A DNA stretch of 6,159 nucleotides. Origin: Thermoplasmatota archaeon (GTDB lineage: Archaea; Thermoplasmatota; E2; DHVEG-1). The DNA lies in the NCBI GenBank assembly GCA_018334795.1, contig JAGXLH010000093.1, forward strand, positions 1-6,159, given 5' to 3'. Under the pieces are notes generated by a model, which saw nothing but the letters and a program-made list of their open reading frames with translations, did not search any database and was not told where the DNA came from. Of this stretch, positions 1 to 6,159 are shown one piece after another. The position numbers and the translations under genes are program-made. Each line of letters opens with the position of its first letter. The stretch's first letter is position 1.

Positions 1-325
1 TAAACTCACTGACTTTTTCAGGGGTTTGTCCGCGTTGAACTGTTCGACGCATAATTTCTAAACGATTTAATATATCATTATGTTGTTTTGTAAGTGTAGG
101 TAACATTTTATAACCTGAGGAAATATCATCTGGTTCGTAAAACGTAAAAATAGCTTTTTCCTCTGCGAAAATATGTTTTTGTAATTGCCATTCAAATACA
201 TTAAATGCTTTTTCGATAGCTTCAAAATCATCATCAAGACTTCGTTCAACCTTATCAATGAAATCTTCAATTCTATGGTGATCCTTAACCATGATTTTTA
301 AAATGCTCGTTTTCTCATCTACCAT
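1..325 (-). CDS. Hemerythrin-type HHE cation-binding protein, C-terminus cut by window edge
   Basis: The minus strand is open from an ATG at 323-325 to the left edge, giving 108 residues with no stop, so the gene continues outside the window. Visible motifs fit an HHE/hemerythrin four-helix bundle: an HHRIE segment (His16, His17, Glu20) in helix 1, a HIFAEE segment (His51, Glu55; H-x3-E) in helix 2, and KQHNDIL (His82) starting helix 3. In this family such His and Glu/Asp side chains hold a non-heme iron pair that binds O2 or NO or takes part in iron handling. The last expected ligands would lie beyond the edge. There is no signal peptide or membrane segment, so a cytoplasmic protein is likely. 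The start is supported by a GGTGA ribosome-binding site seven bases upstream and an in-frame stop further upstream (383-385). The substrate and physiological role cannot be told from this fragment. Confidence 0.85.
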   Translation of the reverse strand, partial: MVDEKTSILKIMVKDHHRIEDFIDKVERSLDDDFEAIEKAFNVFEWQLQKHIFAEEKAIFTFYEPDDISSGYKMLPTLTKQHNDILNRLEIMRRTVQRGQTPEKVSEF

Positions 326-366
326 ATGGTATTCACCCTCTTTTGATGGTAATACTAATATGGTAT
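320..366. repeat. ATATGGTAT direct repeats and 12-bp palindrome at the hemerythrin start
   Basis: The nonamer ATATGGTAT occurs at 324-332 and again at 358-366, 34 bp apart. The first copy lies inside a perfect 12-bp palindrome, TACCATATGGTA (320-331), which overlaps the start codon of the minus-strand hemerythrin-type gene. The second copy belongs to a looser dyad, ATAC-7-GTAT (352-366 region). The arrangement, spaced about three helical turns apart and flanking the leader, would suit an operator for a dimeric regulator. AT-rich DNA makes chance repeats possible, so the regulatory role is inference. Confidence 0.35.
333..337 (-). promoter_or_regulatory. Ribosome-binding site of the hemerythrin-type gene
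   Basis: On the minus strand GGTGA lies within GAGGGTGA, seven bases before the ATG at 325. It matches the archaeal/bacterial Shine-Dalgarno core (GGAGGTGA) and decides the start codon. It implies a leadered transcript, unlike the zinc-ribbon gene in this window. Confidence 0.6.
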
Positions 367-372
367 CAATTG

Positions 373-379
373 TTAATAT
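373..379 (+). promoter_or_regulatory. Candidate TATA box for the AEC transporter gene
   Basis: TTAATAT is the best TATA-like element in the divergent gap. A start site about 25 bases downstream (near 402) would give a leader of some 28 bases to the ATG at 430. The same stretch read on the minus strand (CATATTAA) could also serve the hemerythrin-type gene, with a start near 351 and a leader containing its GGTGA. The match to the archaeal consensus is weak. Confidence 0.3.
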
Positions 380-429
380 GTGTTACCCATCCACAAGAAT
401 CTGATGGATTACACTAGGCAGTGAATGCG

Positions 430-1386
430 ATGAATGTCTTTTTGATAACCTTGGAATCTGTTGCCGTTCTTCTAGGAATCGGTATTATTGGATTTTTTAT
501 TATCCGTCAAAAAATCCTTCCAACAACTGTGCTATCTGCATTGACCCCTTTAGCTCTGGATATCGCACTTCCAAGCCTTATTTTTGTGGATATCTTTACT
601 GATTTTACGCCCGAAGTCTATCCTTTATGGTGGCAATATCCATTGTGGTGGGTATTTTTCACAATGATTGCGTTTATTTTTACTTTTCTTTTTTCGTTTC
701 TTTCAAGAAAGAAAATTCGAAATGAATTCCGATTGAGTTTGTTTTATCAAAATGGTATTTTTTTCCCATTAGCATTATTTGCCGGGATGTTTCCCGGTGA
801 ATCTAGATATGTTGTAATACTATTTTTATTTACGATATTTTATCCAGCGTTCTTTTTTAGTACATATCACTTTTTCTTCAAATCTTCAAAGATAAAACAG
901 AAGAATATTCCACTGAAAAAAATTATACATCCTGCGTTACTTGCTACTATAAGTGCGATACTGATCGGTTTGTTTCATCTAAATGATTTTTTTCCTGATT
1001 TTATGGTTTCCATTCTTTCATTATTAGGTGGTATGACGGTACCATTACTGATGATTATTCTTGGTGGAAATATTTATATTAATTACAAAAAAAATGGTTT
1101 ATCTAATTTTAAGGATACAATACTTTTTACGCTAGTTAAAAATCTATTTTTTCCACTTTGTTTTCTGTCTATTCTTTATGTTCTCAAGTCTTTTGTATCA
1201 TCTGAGATTCTGTTCATTTTATTTTTACAAAGTGCGGTTCCACCAATTACTGCAACTCCAGTAGTAGTTAAACGATTAGGTGGTAATGATAGTATCGCTG
1301 GACAGTTTGTGGTCAGTAGTTTTTTATTTTCCTTAGTTTCATTGCCTATGATGATTGTAGTTTATGATTTCCTCATTGGCTTATGA
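430..1386 (+). CDS. AEC-family (auxin efflux carrier type) membrane transporter
   Basis: An integral membrane protein of 318 residues, the normal size for the AEC family of secondary carriers (members move auxin in plants and malonate, malate or other small organic anions in microbes). About ten hydrophobic segments are visible, near residues 3-25, 35-57, 70-91, 102-121, 126-149, 168-184, 192-215, 230-253, 258-280 and 288-315, with a charged central loop around 150-167 as expected for a 5+5 repeat. Family-like features include the Asn-Gly followed by Pro in segment 4 (N108, G109, P113), the Gly-Gly of segment 7 (212-213), the Pro-Pro of segment 9 (271-272) and the GGND element (284-287) before the last helix. 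A GTG nine bases earlier (421) is in frame; ATG 430 is preferred because an AGG (416-418) and AGTGA (420-424) lie upstream and the N-terminus then starts directly in the first helix. The protein is very rich in Phe. The substrate cannot be predicted. It is divergent from the hemerythrin-type gene and has its own downstream gap. Confidence 0.85.
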   Translation: MNVFLITLESVAVLLGIGIIGFFIIRQKILPTTVLSALTPLALDIALPSLIFVDIFTDFTPEVYPLWWQYPLWWVFFTMIAFIFTFLFSFLSRKKIRNEFRLSLFYQNGIFFPLALFAGMFPGESRYVVILFLFTIFYPAFFFSTYHFFFKSSKIKQKNIPLKKIIHPALLATISAILIGLFHLNDFFPDFMVSILSLLGGMTVPLLMIILGGNIYINYKKNGLSNFKDTILFTLVKNLFFPLCFLSILYVLKSFVSSEILFILFLQSAVPPITATPVVVKRLGGNDSIAGQFVVSSFLFSLVSLPMMIVVYDFLIGL

Positions 1387-1420
1387 TTGTATAAACTTGT
1401 TTTAAAAATGGAAGAATAGA

Positions 1421-1438
1421 TTTTTTATTATCTCTTTT
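1421..1438 (+). terminator. T-rich candidate terminator after the transporter gene
   Basis: A run of six T (1421-1426) is followed by another T-rich stretch ending in TTTT (1435-1438), 35-52 bases after the transporter stop. Archaeal transcription commonly ends at such U-tracts without a hairpin, and I see no strong stem here. The second T run merges into the TATA element of the next gene. Confidence 0.35.
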
Positions 1439-1442
1439 ATAT
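1436..1442 (+). promoter_or_regulatory. TATA box of the C25 peptidase gene
   Basis: TTTATAT within CTTTTATATC is a good archaeal TATA element. A start site about 25 bases downstream (near 1464-1466) would give a leader of about 30 bases to the ATG at 1495, or only 5-7 bases to the alternative ATG at 1471. It suggests that the peptidase is transcribed independently of the transporter. Confidence 0.5.
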
Positions 1443-1482
1443 CATTATCTATTTATGTTAGTAAGTTATAATGGTGTATGGT

Positions 1483-1486
1483 AGGT
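1483..1486 (+). promoter_or_regulatory. Ribosome-binding site deciding the peptidase start
   Basis: AGGT lies eight bases before the ATG at 1495. An in-frame ATG at 1471 would place eight extra residues (MVYGRYFF) before a textbook signal peptide and has no Shine-Dalgarno sequence. This favours 1495, although leaderless initiation at 1471 cannot be excluded. Confidence 0.4.
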
Positions 1487-1494
1487 ATTTTTTT

Positions 1495-3678
1495 ATGAAA
1501 AAAATCATGCTAAGCCTTCTTTTTCTCTTCCTATTATTGAATATTAATACGACTGCGATATTAACTGATGATTCACTATCTGAACATCAATCGTTTACTT
1601 TTTCTTTTTCATCGCCAGAAATCAACATGAATAATGATGAAATCCAAATTTTTATTAAAGAAGCCTCCTCATCTATTACTGATCCTGGCTATCCCAGCCT
1701 ACCGAAATATACTAAGACCATTATCCTACCACAAGCCAGCAAGATTTCTTCAGTTACAATTAAAGATATTATTTTTTCCTTACATTCTCTAAATGCAACA
1801 ATATCATTATCCCCATTTCCTCAATGTTATGATAAACAACTAGTAGAAGAGATGAATGAATCTTTATTTTCTTCGTATCAACTGACAGAATCCTGGAATG
1901 ATACATGGTATCCAAATCAATGGCTATCATATAACACTGGTAGTGGTCTTATCAATGAATCATTAGTGACTTTCCTAACATTTACTATCCATCCCGTTCG
2001 GTATAACGCATGTAATCAAACCATTCGTTCTCTAGAATCTATCACTATAACTGTTGACTATGAACCCGGACAAAATCCCAAATCCACACAAGTTCAAAAT
2101 CCTATTGATCTTATAGTTATTGGCCCTGAATCATTTTCTAATGCAGTTCAACCACTAATAATGCATAAAAAACAAATTGGAATTTCAGCAGGATACAAAA
2201 CCACACAATCAATATATTCATCTTATAATGGTCAAGACCAAGCTGAAAAAATCAAGTATTTTATTGAAGACATGGTTTCAAACAATGCAACAAAATATGT
2301 GTTGATCATGGGAAGTATCTATCAGGTGCCCATTCGAACCAGTAATACTTCCATTTTTGGCAGATGGGACCATTCTGTTCTTTCTGATTTATACTATGCT
2401 GATCTCTATATGGCTGATGGATCTTTTAGTAGTTGGGATACGAATAATGATGGAATATATGGAGAAACCGATGTTGATGATGTTGATTTATATCCAGATG
2501 TCTATGTGGGAAGACTTGCATGTGATTCAGTTGAAGATGTTTCTGTGGTCGTTGATAAGATCATGGTGTATGAACAAAACACATTTGGCCAGGAATGGTA
2601 TCAAAACATGATTTTTATTGGTGGTAACACGTTTCCTGGCATTATTTTTCAGCGGAAAAATGAGGGTGAAGAACACAATAAGTTGATAATGAGCATTATG
2701 GATGATTTTACACCATCTGCAGTGATTTGGACCTCAAAACATAATTTTAACTTATTTACCATTAATCATGCGATTAATAAAGGTGCAGGATTCATTGATT
2801 ATTCAGGTCATGGCTTTGAACATGGGATGGGAACATATCGGCCACATGGTCGATTTCTTAGAACCTATATTACTCCTTATATTAACGGTTTGAAGAATGA
2901 GTATAAACTACCAGTTATCTTTTTTGATGCATGCTTAACTGCAAAACTTGATTTTATATTTCAGGATATACTTGATTATAAACAATATCGATTATTTGAT
3001 ATTGCCTTTCGATTAGCAAATGTGAACACTTCGATTAAACTTTCTAGTTTTGCTTGGAGTTTTGTAAAATATAATCGTGGTGGTGCGATTGCAACCATTG
3101 GAGCAACACGGACTGCGTTTGGTGGAAAGGATTTTGGGTGTGAAAAACTTTCCACTGAATTCTTTTCTTCATATGAACGAGGCCAAAAACTTGGTCCGAT
3201 GTTTGCTCAAGCTCAAAACACATACATTCATGATTTACCTAATGATGAATTCACGGTGGAGGAATTTGTGTTACTTGGAGATCCTAGTTTACAATTAGGT
3301 GGACATTCAGATGATATCGAACCTCCATCTATATCTATTGTTAATCCTGTTGAAGACGCGATTCATTACAAAGGCATTCCCTTGTTCCCTCGATTAATCA
3401 TGATGAATGAGACTCGGGTGATTGGCGGTTTTAAACGAAAACCAGTTCAAATAGCAGTTGAAGATAATGTGGATGATATGGAGGATATCAATGTGTATGT
3501 TCATGTTGACCATAAGATCGATGAAAAACTAACCTATAATAAATGGAATAAATACTTTGAAACGAGTTGGACTGGTTTCGGATGGAACCAGTTCACTATG
3601 AATATTACTGCAGTGGATAGATCAGGTAATCAAAATATTCTTTCAACTGATGTTGTTTATCACTGCTTATTTCGTTAA
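1495..3678 (+). CDS. Secreted C25 (gingipain-like) cysteine peptidase with C-terminal Ig-like domain
   Basis: A 727-residue predicted extracellular endopeptidase (735 if started at 1471). Residues 1-21 form a signal peptide: MKK, a Leu/Phe-rich core, then a likely cut after TTA. Residues about 35-190 resemble the C25 propeptide/N-terminal domain, including the PGYPSLPKY element (64-72). The caspase-like catalytic domain spans about 200-600. It holds a D-x-N-x-D-G loop (D315, N317, D319) that may bind calcium, PDVYVGRL (334-341), the catalytic His439 in YSGHG, the nucleophile Cys480 in FFDAC, GGAIATIG (529-536) and the family-typical LLGDPSL (593-599). Both dyad residues are present, so activity is expected. 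From about 606 a beta-rich Ig-like domain follows (DRSGN near the end). About ten Asn-X-Ser/Thr sites suggest surface N-glycosylation. There is no C-terminal anchor or sorting signal, so free release is likely. Gingipain-like peptidases have been reported from uncultivated sediment archaea, where they are thought to degrade detrital protein. Cleavage specificity is not predictable. Confidence 0.9.
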   Translation: MKKIMLSLLFLFLLLNINTTAILTDDSLSEHQSFTFSFSSPEINMNNDEIQIFIKEASSSITDPGYPSLPKYTKTIILPQASKISSVTIKDIIFSLHSLNATISLSPFPQCYDKQLVEEMNESLFSSYQLTESWNDTWYPNQWLSYNTGSGLINESLVTFLTFTIHPVRYNACNQTIRSLESITITVDYEPGQNPKSTQVQNPIDLIVIGPESFSNAVQPLIMHKKQIGISAGYKTTQSIYSSYNGQDQAEKIKYFIEDMVSNNATKYVLIMGSIYQVPIRTSNTSIFGRWDHSVLSDLYYADLYMADGSFSSWDTNNDGIYGETDVDDVDLYPDVYVGRLACDSVEDVSVVVDKIMVYEQNTFGQEWYQNMIFIGGNTFPGIIFQRKNEGEEHNKLIMSIMDDFTPSAVIWTSKHNFNLFTINHAINKGAGFIDYSGHGFEHGMGTYRPHGRFLRTYITPYINGLKNEYKLPVIFFDACLTAKLDFIFQDILDYKQYRLFDIAFRLANVNTSIKLSSFAWSFVKYNRGGAIATIGATRTAFGGKDFGCEKLSTEFFSSYERGQKLGPMFAQAQNTYIHDLPNDEFTVEEFVLLGDPSLQLGGHSDDIEPPSISIVNPVEDAIHYKGIPLFPRLIMMNETRVIGGFKRKPVQIAVEDNVDDMEDINVYVHVDHKIDEKLTYNKWNKYFETSWTGFGWNQFTMNITAVDRSGNQNILSTDVVYHCLFR

Positions 3679-3772
3679 TACTTATTTTATAAAAAATTTA
3701 AAATGAATATATGCATCCTTTCCTTTTTTCAAGTTTTTAGCAACGAATGAAGTGCATCTTGTACCGTCTTTG
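3679..3772. terminator. AT-rich convergent intergenic region with T-tracts on both strands
   Basis: This 94-bp gap lies between the stop codons of the plus-strand peptidase and the minus-strand zinc-ribbon gene. The plus strand has TTTTTT at 3724-3729 and TTTTT at 3734-3738. The minus strand has TTTTTT opposite the A run at 3691-3696. Both are suited to archaeal U-tract termination of the two converging transcripts. I see no strong hairpin and no gene. Confidence 0.4.
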
Positions 3773-3994
3773 TTAATCGAAATCTGAACCAAGATCATAT
3801 CCGCAATGAGGACATTCATTACCTTCTTCATGCAGACGATGACAATTTGGACAGATCGATCCGTTCTCAAAGTTTTGTTCTTCTGCTTCAAGAGAACAAC
3901 CACAACTTGAGCAAACAAAAACCGGTGTAGCAAAATCTTCTAACTTTCTCATTTCTCCGCCGCAGTTTGGACAAGTCCATGTTGCTGCCATCAT
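3773..3994 (-). CDS. Small double zinc-ribbon protein
   Basis: A 73-residue cytoplasmic protein with four C-x2-C knuckles: Cys8/Cys11, Cys28/Cys31, Cys48/Cys51 and Cys61/Cys64. They pair as two zinc ribbons of the CPNCG...CSSCG and CPNCH...CPHCG kind, joined by an acidic linker (about 34-46). An extra Cys33 and His residues at 52, 55 and 63 are present. The C-terminus is acidic (GSDFD). Such proteins in archaea may bind nucleic acid, RNA polymerase, ribosomes or partner proteins; nothing here chooses among these. Start: tandem ATGs at 3994 and 3991, with a perfect TATA box (4018-4025) whose expected start site falls almost on the first ATG, so translation is probably leaderless. The gene follows the kinase on the same strand after a 32-bp gap but seems to have its own promoter. 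Conserved Cys pairs make it a real gene rather than a chance frame. Confidence 0.8.
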   Translation of the reverse strand: MMAATWTCPNCGGEMRKLEDFATPVFVCSSCGCSLEAEEQNFENGSICPNCHRLHEEGNECPHCGYDLGSDFD

Positions 3995-4002
3995 AATACG
4001 TA

Positions 4003-4013
4003 GTGTATCACAC
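4003..4013. promoter_or_regulatory. Small dyad between TATA box and start of the zinc-ribbon gene
   Basis: GTGTATCACAC contains inverted arms GTGT and ACAC around ATC, placed between the TATA box and the predicted start site on the minus strand. A protein bound here would block transcription, so it could be an operator. The arms are only four bases, so this is weak. On the minus strand the same stretch reads AGGTGTGAT, which looks like a Shine-Dalgarno sequence but ends 12 bases before the ATG, too far for normal use. Confidence 0.2.
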
Positions 4014-4017
4014 CTAG

Positions 4018-4025
4018 TATATAAA
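4018..4025 (-). promoter_or_regulatory. Consensus archaeal TATA box of the zinc-ribbon gene
   Basis: The minus strand reads TTTATATA, a perfect match to the archaeal TATA consensus, starting one base past the kinase stop codon. The box centre is about 27 bases from the ATG at 3994, the usual distance from TATA to transcription start. This predicts a leaderless mRNA and transcription independent of the kinase. Confidence 0.65.
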
Positions 4026-4026
4026 G

Positions 4027-6159
4027 TTAGTGCAATATTTCCTTTTGAAGGAGCAGATCTATTTTTTCATGAACATTCTTTGTTTTCTTATGTTCATTCC
4101 TTGGTTCAAATGATGTTGTCGATATAGATTTATGCGGTAGTGTAAAATAAAACACGGATCCTTTATCTAATCCTGAGCTTTCAACCCAAATGGTCCCACC
4201 ATGTTTTTCAACGATTCGTTTACAAATCGCCATCCCCAATCCGCTGCTCTCAAAATCATGCCTACTTTCATCGGCCTTATAAAATTCATCGAAAACATGA
4301 TCTATTTGCTCTGAAGTCATCCCCATTCCATCATCTTTAATGGAAATAGTTATCATCTTTTCACTTTCACTAGATGAGATGATGATTTTTCCATATTCCT
4401 TACTGTATTTAACCGCATTATTTAAGAGATTATTGAAAAGTTCCTCTATGCGAAGTTGATCGGCATATACCGTGATTTGAGAAGAAATGTTACTTTCAAC
4501 CGCAATCTGTTTTTTTTCGAATAAATATTTATTCTGAGAAATAATATTTCTAATCACAGAATTAAGGGAAAAATTAGTTTTAGATAATTTAGTATTTGGT
4601 GAATTCAACCGAGCTAATTCCAATGTTTTTTGCACAAGATTTTTCATATAGCCGACATTTCGTTGAATTACATTTAGAATTTCTTTGTCCTTTTGATTCA
4701 TAGAGTGTTTTTCAATGATAGGAATTAGATTTACCAATGGACCTAATGGATTTTTAAGGTCGTGGCCGAGTTGATTGATAAATTCATCTTTTTGCTTCAA
4801 TAGTTGTTCAATTCGTTCGGTTCGTTGTTTTACTTTTTTTTCAAGATGAAGATTCATAGCTCTGATTTCTTCATGGGCATCTTGCAATTCCTTCCATGCT
4901 TTCTGTTTGTCTAATACTACTGCGGCCTGATTAACGATTGCTTCTATTGCATTTTTATTAAGATGGGTTTCATCTGTGAGCACTATGACTATATTACCAA
5001 ATAATTCACTTTCATATCTCAAACCAATCGAATATATTCCAGTTATATGTACCATTTTTTCTATAGCTTTAGATACACTTTTTGAAATTCTATTGAAAAA
5101 TAAACCACTAACTCCATGAGACACTCGTACAAGAGATCCGCTTGTCAGTAACTCTTTTGCGTCTGAAGGAATTTTAGATATCGGCTTTCCAACATGTTGA
5201 TTGCCAAGTAGTTTATTGACAACAGCTAATTTTTTGTCACTGATTCCCAATATAGATTCAAGATACATGGTGTTTTCATCTGTAATACGGTTTACAGCAA
5301 CGATTCCTGAACCAATTAAGGATTTGATTTTATTGCCAAGATCTTCATATAAGTTAACATCCAATGGTAAAGATACATAATCATTTGCAAATTGAGCAAT
5401 TTTCTGCAATTCCTCATCAGATTTTTTCCATTCAGTGATATCAGTGATAAATCCTTCAATATCAATAATTGAGCCATCCTCTGAAAACACTCCAACTCCC
5501 TGTTCCCAAACCCATTTTTCCTTACCTGAAGATGTGTTAATCCGATATGTCATTTCAAATGATTCATGATTATTCAATGCTTTTGTAACCGTTTGATAAA
5601 CATATTTTCTATCTTGAGGAACGATTAACTCATTATACGAAATGTTTTTGTTTTCAACTAGATCATCTGCATTAAATTCAGTGAGGTTTTTACATCCAGA
5701 ACTCACATATTTCATTGTCCATTTTTCATCATGTAAACATTGATATGCCATCCCTGGGAGATTGCTCATAAGTGTAGCAAGTTGACGTCGACTTTTTTTC
5801 AGTTGATCTTCAGATTTTTTACGATTAGAAACATCTCGAACTATAGCCAACAAATGTTTTCTTCCATTATATTCAATATCTGCTCCACGGATTTCAACGT
5901 TAAATGATGTTCCATCTTTTTTGATGTCAACTGATTCGGTTTGAAATTCACCTGATGAAAGAACACTTTCTTTGAATTCAATAAAAAGATGTGCATAATC
6001 TGGATGTACAATGTCTTTTCCAGAAAGTGATGAAAATTCTTTTGGAGAATATCCATACATTTCAAAGGCTTTTTCATTTGCCTCGATAATGTTTCCATTC
6101 AAATCAAAGATTAAGAATGCATCCTTAGCAGCATTAAATATCCGAAGATATCTTGATTG
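4027..6159 (-). CDS. PAS-PAS-GAF sensor histidine kinase, N-terminus cut by window edge
   Basis: The reading frame is open to the right edge, giving 710 visible residues; the true start lies outside. Numbering from the edge, residues 1-112 are a PAS domain (FDLNGNIIEAN, then MYGYS, with a PAC end at VRDVSNRKKSEDQ). Residues about 125-245 are a second PAS domain of the PAS_3 kind (ending ITDITEWKKSDEEL). Residues about 262-418 are GAF-like, followed by a coiled coil (about 418-460). HisKA has the H-box GHDLKNPLGPL with phospho-acceptor His466. The HATPase_c domain (about 565-677) shows the N box (LLNNAVKYS, Asn581), the G1 box DDGMGM (Asp609), an F box (VFDEFYKADE) and the G2 box GLGMAI (640-645). 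All catalytic boxes are intact, so autophosphorylation is expected. No membrane segment is visible, so sensing is probably cytoplasmic unless the missing part differs. No response regulator is in the window. Its stop directly abuts the zinc-ribbon promoter. Confidence 0.92.
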   Translation of the reverse strand, partial: QSRYLRIFNAAKDAFLIFDLNGNIIEANEKAFEMYGYSPKEFSSLSGKDIVHPDYAHLFIEFKESVLSSGEFQTESVDIKKDGTSFNVEIRGADIEYNGRKHLLAIVRDVSNRKKSEDQLKKSRRQLATLMSNLPGMAYQCLHDEKWTMKYVSSGCKNLTEFNADDLVENKNISYNELIVPQDRKYVYQTVTKALNNHESFEMTYRINTSSGKEKWVWEQGVGVFSEDGSIIDIEGFITDITEWKKSDEELQKIAQFANDYVSLPLDVNLYEDLGNKIKSLIGSGIVAVNRITDENTMYLESILGISDKKLAVVNKLLGNQHVGKPISKIPSDAKELLTSGSLVRVSHGVSGLFFNRISKSVSKAIEKMVHITGIYSIGLRYESELFGNIVIVLTDETHLNKNAIEAIVNQAAVVLDKQKAWKELQDAHEEIRAMNLHLEKKVKQRTERIEQLLKQKDEFINQLGHDLKNPLGPLVNLIPIIEKHSMNQKDKEILNVIQRNVGYMKNLVQKTLELARLNSPNTKLSKTNFSLNSVIRNIISQNKYLFEKKQIAVESNISSQITVYADQLRIEELFNNLLNNAVKYSKEYGKIIISSSESEKMITISIKDDGMGMTSEQIDHVFDEFYKADESRHDFESSGLGMAICKRIVEKHGGTIWVESSGLDKGSVFYFTLPHKSISTTSFEPRNEHKKTKNVHEKIDLLLQKEILH

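Noticed and set aside
67..270. A 67-codon open frame on the minus strand
   Set aside because: It overlaps the hemerythrin-type coding sequence in another frame. The HHE motifs are in the other frame, and this one encodes no recognisable motif.
421..1386. Transporter and peptidase as one functional operon
   Set aside because: A 108-bp gap with T-tracts and a TATA box separates them, so co-transcription is not supported even though they share a strand.
2357..2611. An 84-codon plus-strand frame inside the peptidase gene
   Set aside because: It overlaps the conserved C25 catalytic domain in a different frame and is Met/Ile-rich low-information sequence, so it is a shadow frame.
3077..3298. A 73-codon plus-strand frame inside the peptidase gene
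   Set aside because: It is out of frame with the conserved GGAIATIG to LLGDPSL region and has no features of its own.
3682..3933. An 83-codon minus-strand frame overlapping the zinc-ribbon gene
   Set aside because: The alternative frame carries the four C-x2-C pairs and has a promoter; this one shows no motif.
5841..6098. An 85-codon minus-strand frame inside the kinase gene
   Set aside because: It overlaps the first PAS domain, which is clearly encoded in the other frame.
6100..6102. TTG as the kinase start codon
   Set aside because: It falls inside the PAS fold, and the frame is open and PAS-like upstream to the window edge.
1..6159. CRISPR arrays, transposase genes, terminal inverted repeats, tRNA or rRNA genes
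   Set aside because: No regularly spaced repeats, transposase motifs or RNA gene signatures were seen by eye on either strand.

Overview
This is an AT-rich window with four protein-coding genes and the start of a fifth. It most likely comes from an uncultivated archaeon of the Thermoplasmata/Euryarchaeota type. The clues are archaeal-style TATA boxes (a perfect TTTATATA at 4018-4025), a small double zinc-ribbon protein that looks leaderless, a multi-sensor histidine kinase with the H-box form GHDLKNPLGPL that I associate with archaeal kinases, and a secreted gingipain-like (C25) peptidase with many Asn-X-Ser/Thr sites. The lineage is inferred from these family features, not from a marker gene.

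Layout: the left edge (1-325, minus strand) holds the N-terminal 108 residues of a hemerythrin-type HHE protein that runs off the window. A 104-bp divergent intergenic region with short repeated and palindromic motifs separates it from an AEC-family membrane transporter (430-1386, plus). A 108-bp gap with a T-rich stretch and a TATA box leads into a secreted C25 cysteine peptidase (1495-3678, plus) with an intact His/Cys dyad and a C-terminal Ig-like domain. A 94-bp AT-rich gap separates it from the convergent minus-strand block: a 73-residue double zinc-ribbon protein (3773-3994) and, upstream of it, a PAS-PAS-GAF-HisKA-HATPase sensor kinase (4027-6159) that is cut at its N-terminus by the right edge.

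The genes do not form an obvious single pathway. The peptidase points to extracellular protein breakdown. The transporter could move a small organic anion, the hemerythrin-like protein could bind O2, NO or iron, and the kinase senses an unknown cytoplasmic signal. The transporter, peptidase and zinc-ribbon genes each appear to have their own promoter. I found no mobile element, CRISPR array, RNA gene or clearly new system. The most interesting points are the leaderless zinc-ribbon gene in a 32-bp gap, the repeat cluster at the hemerythrin start, and the peptidase architecture.
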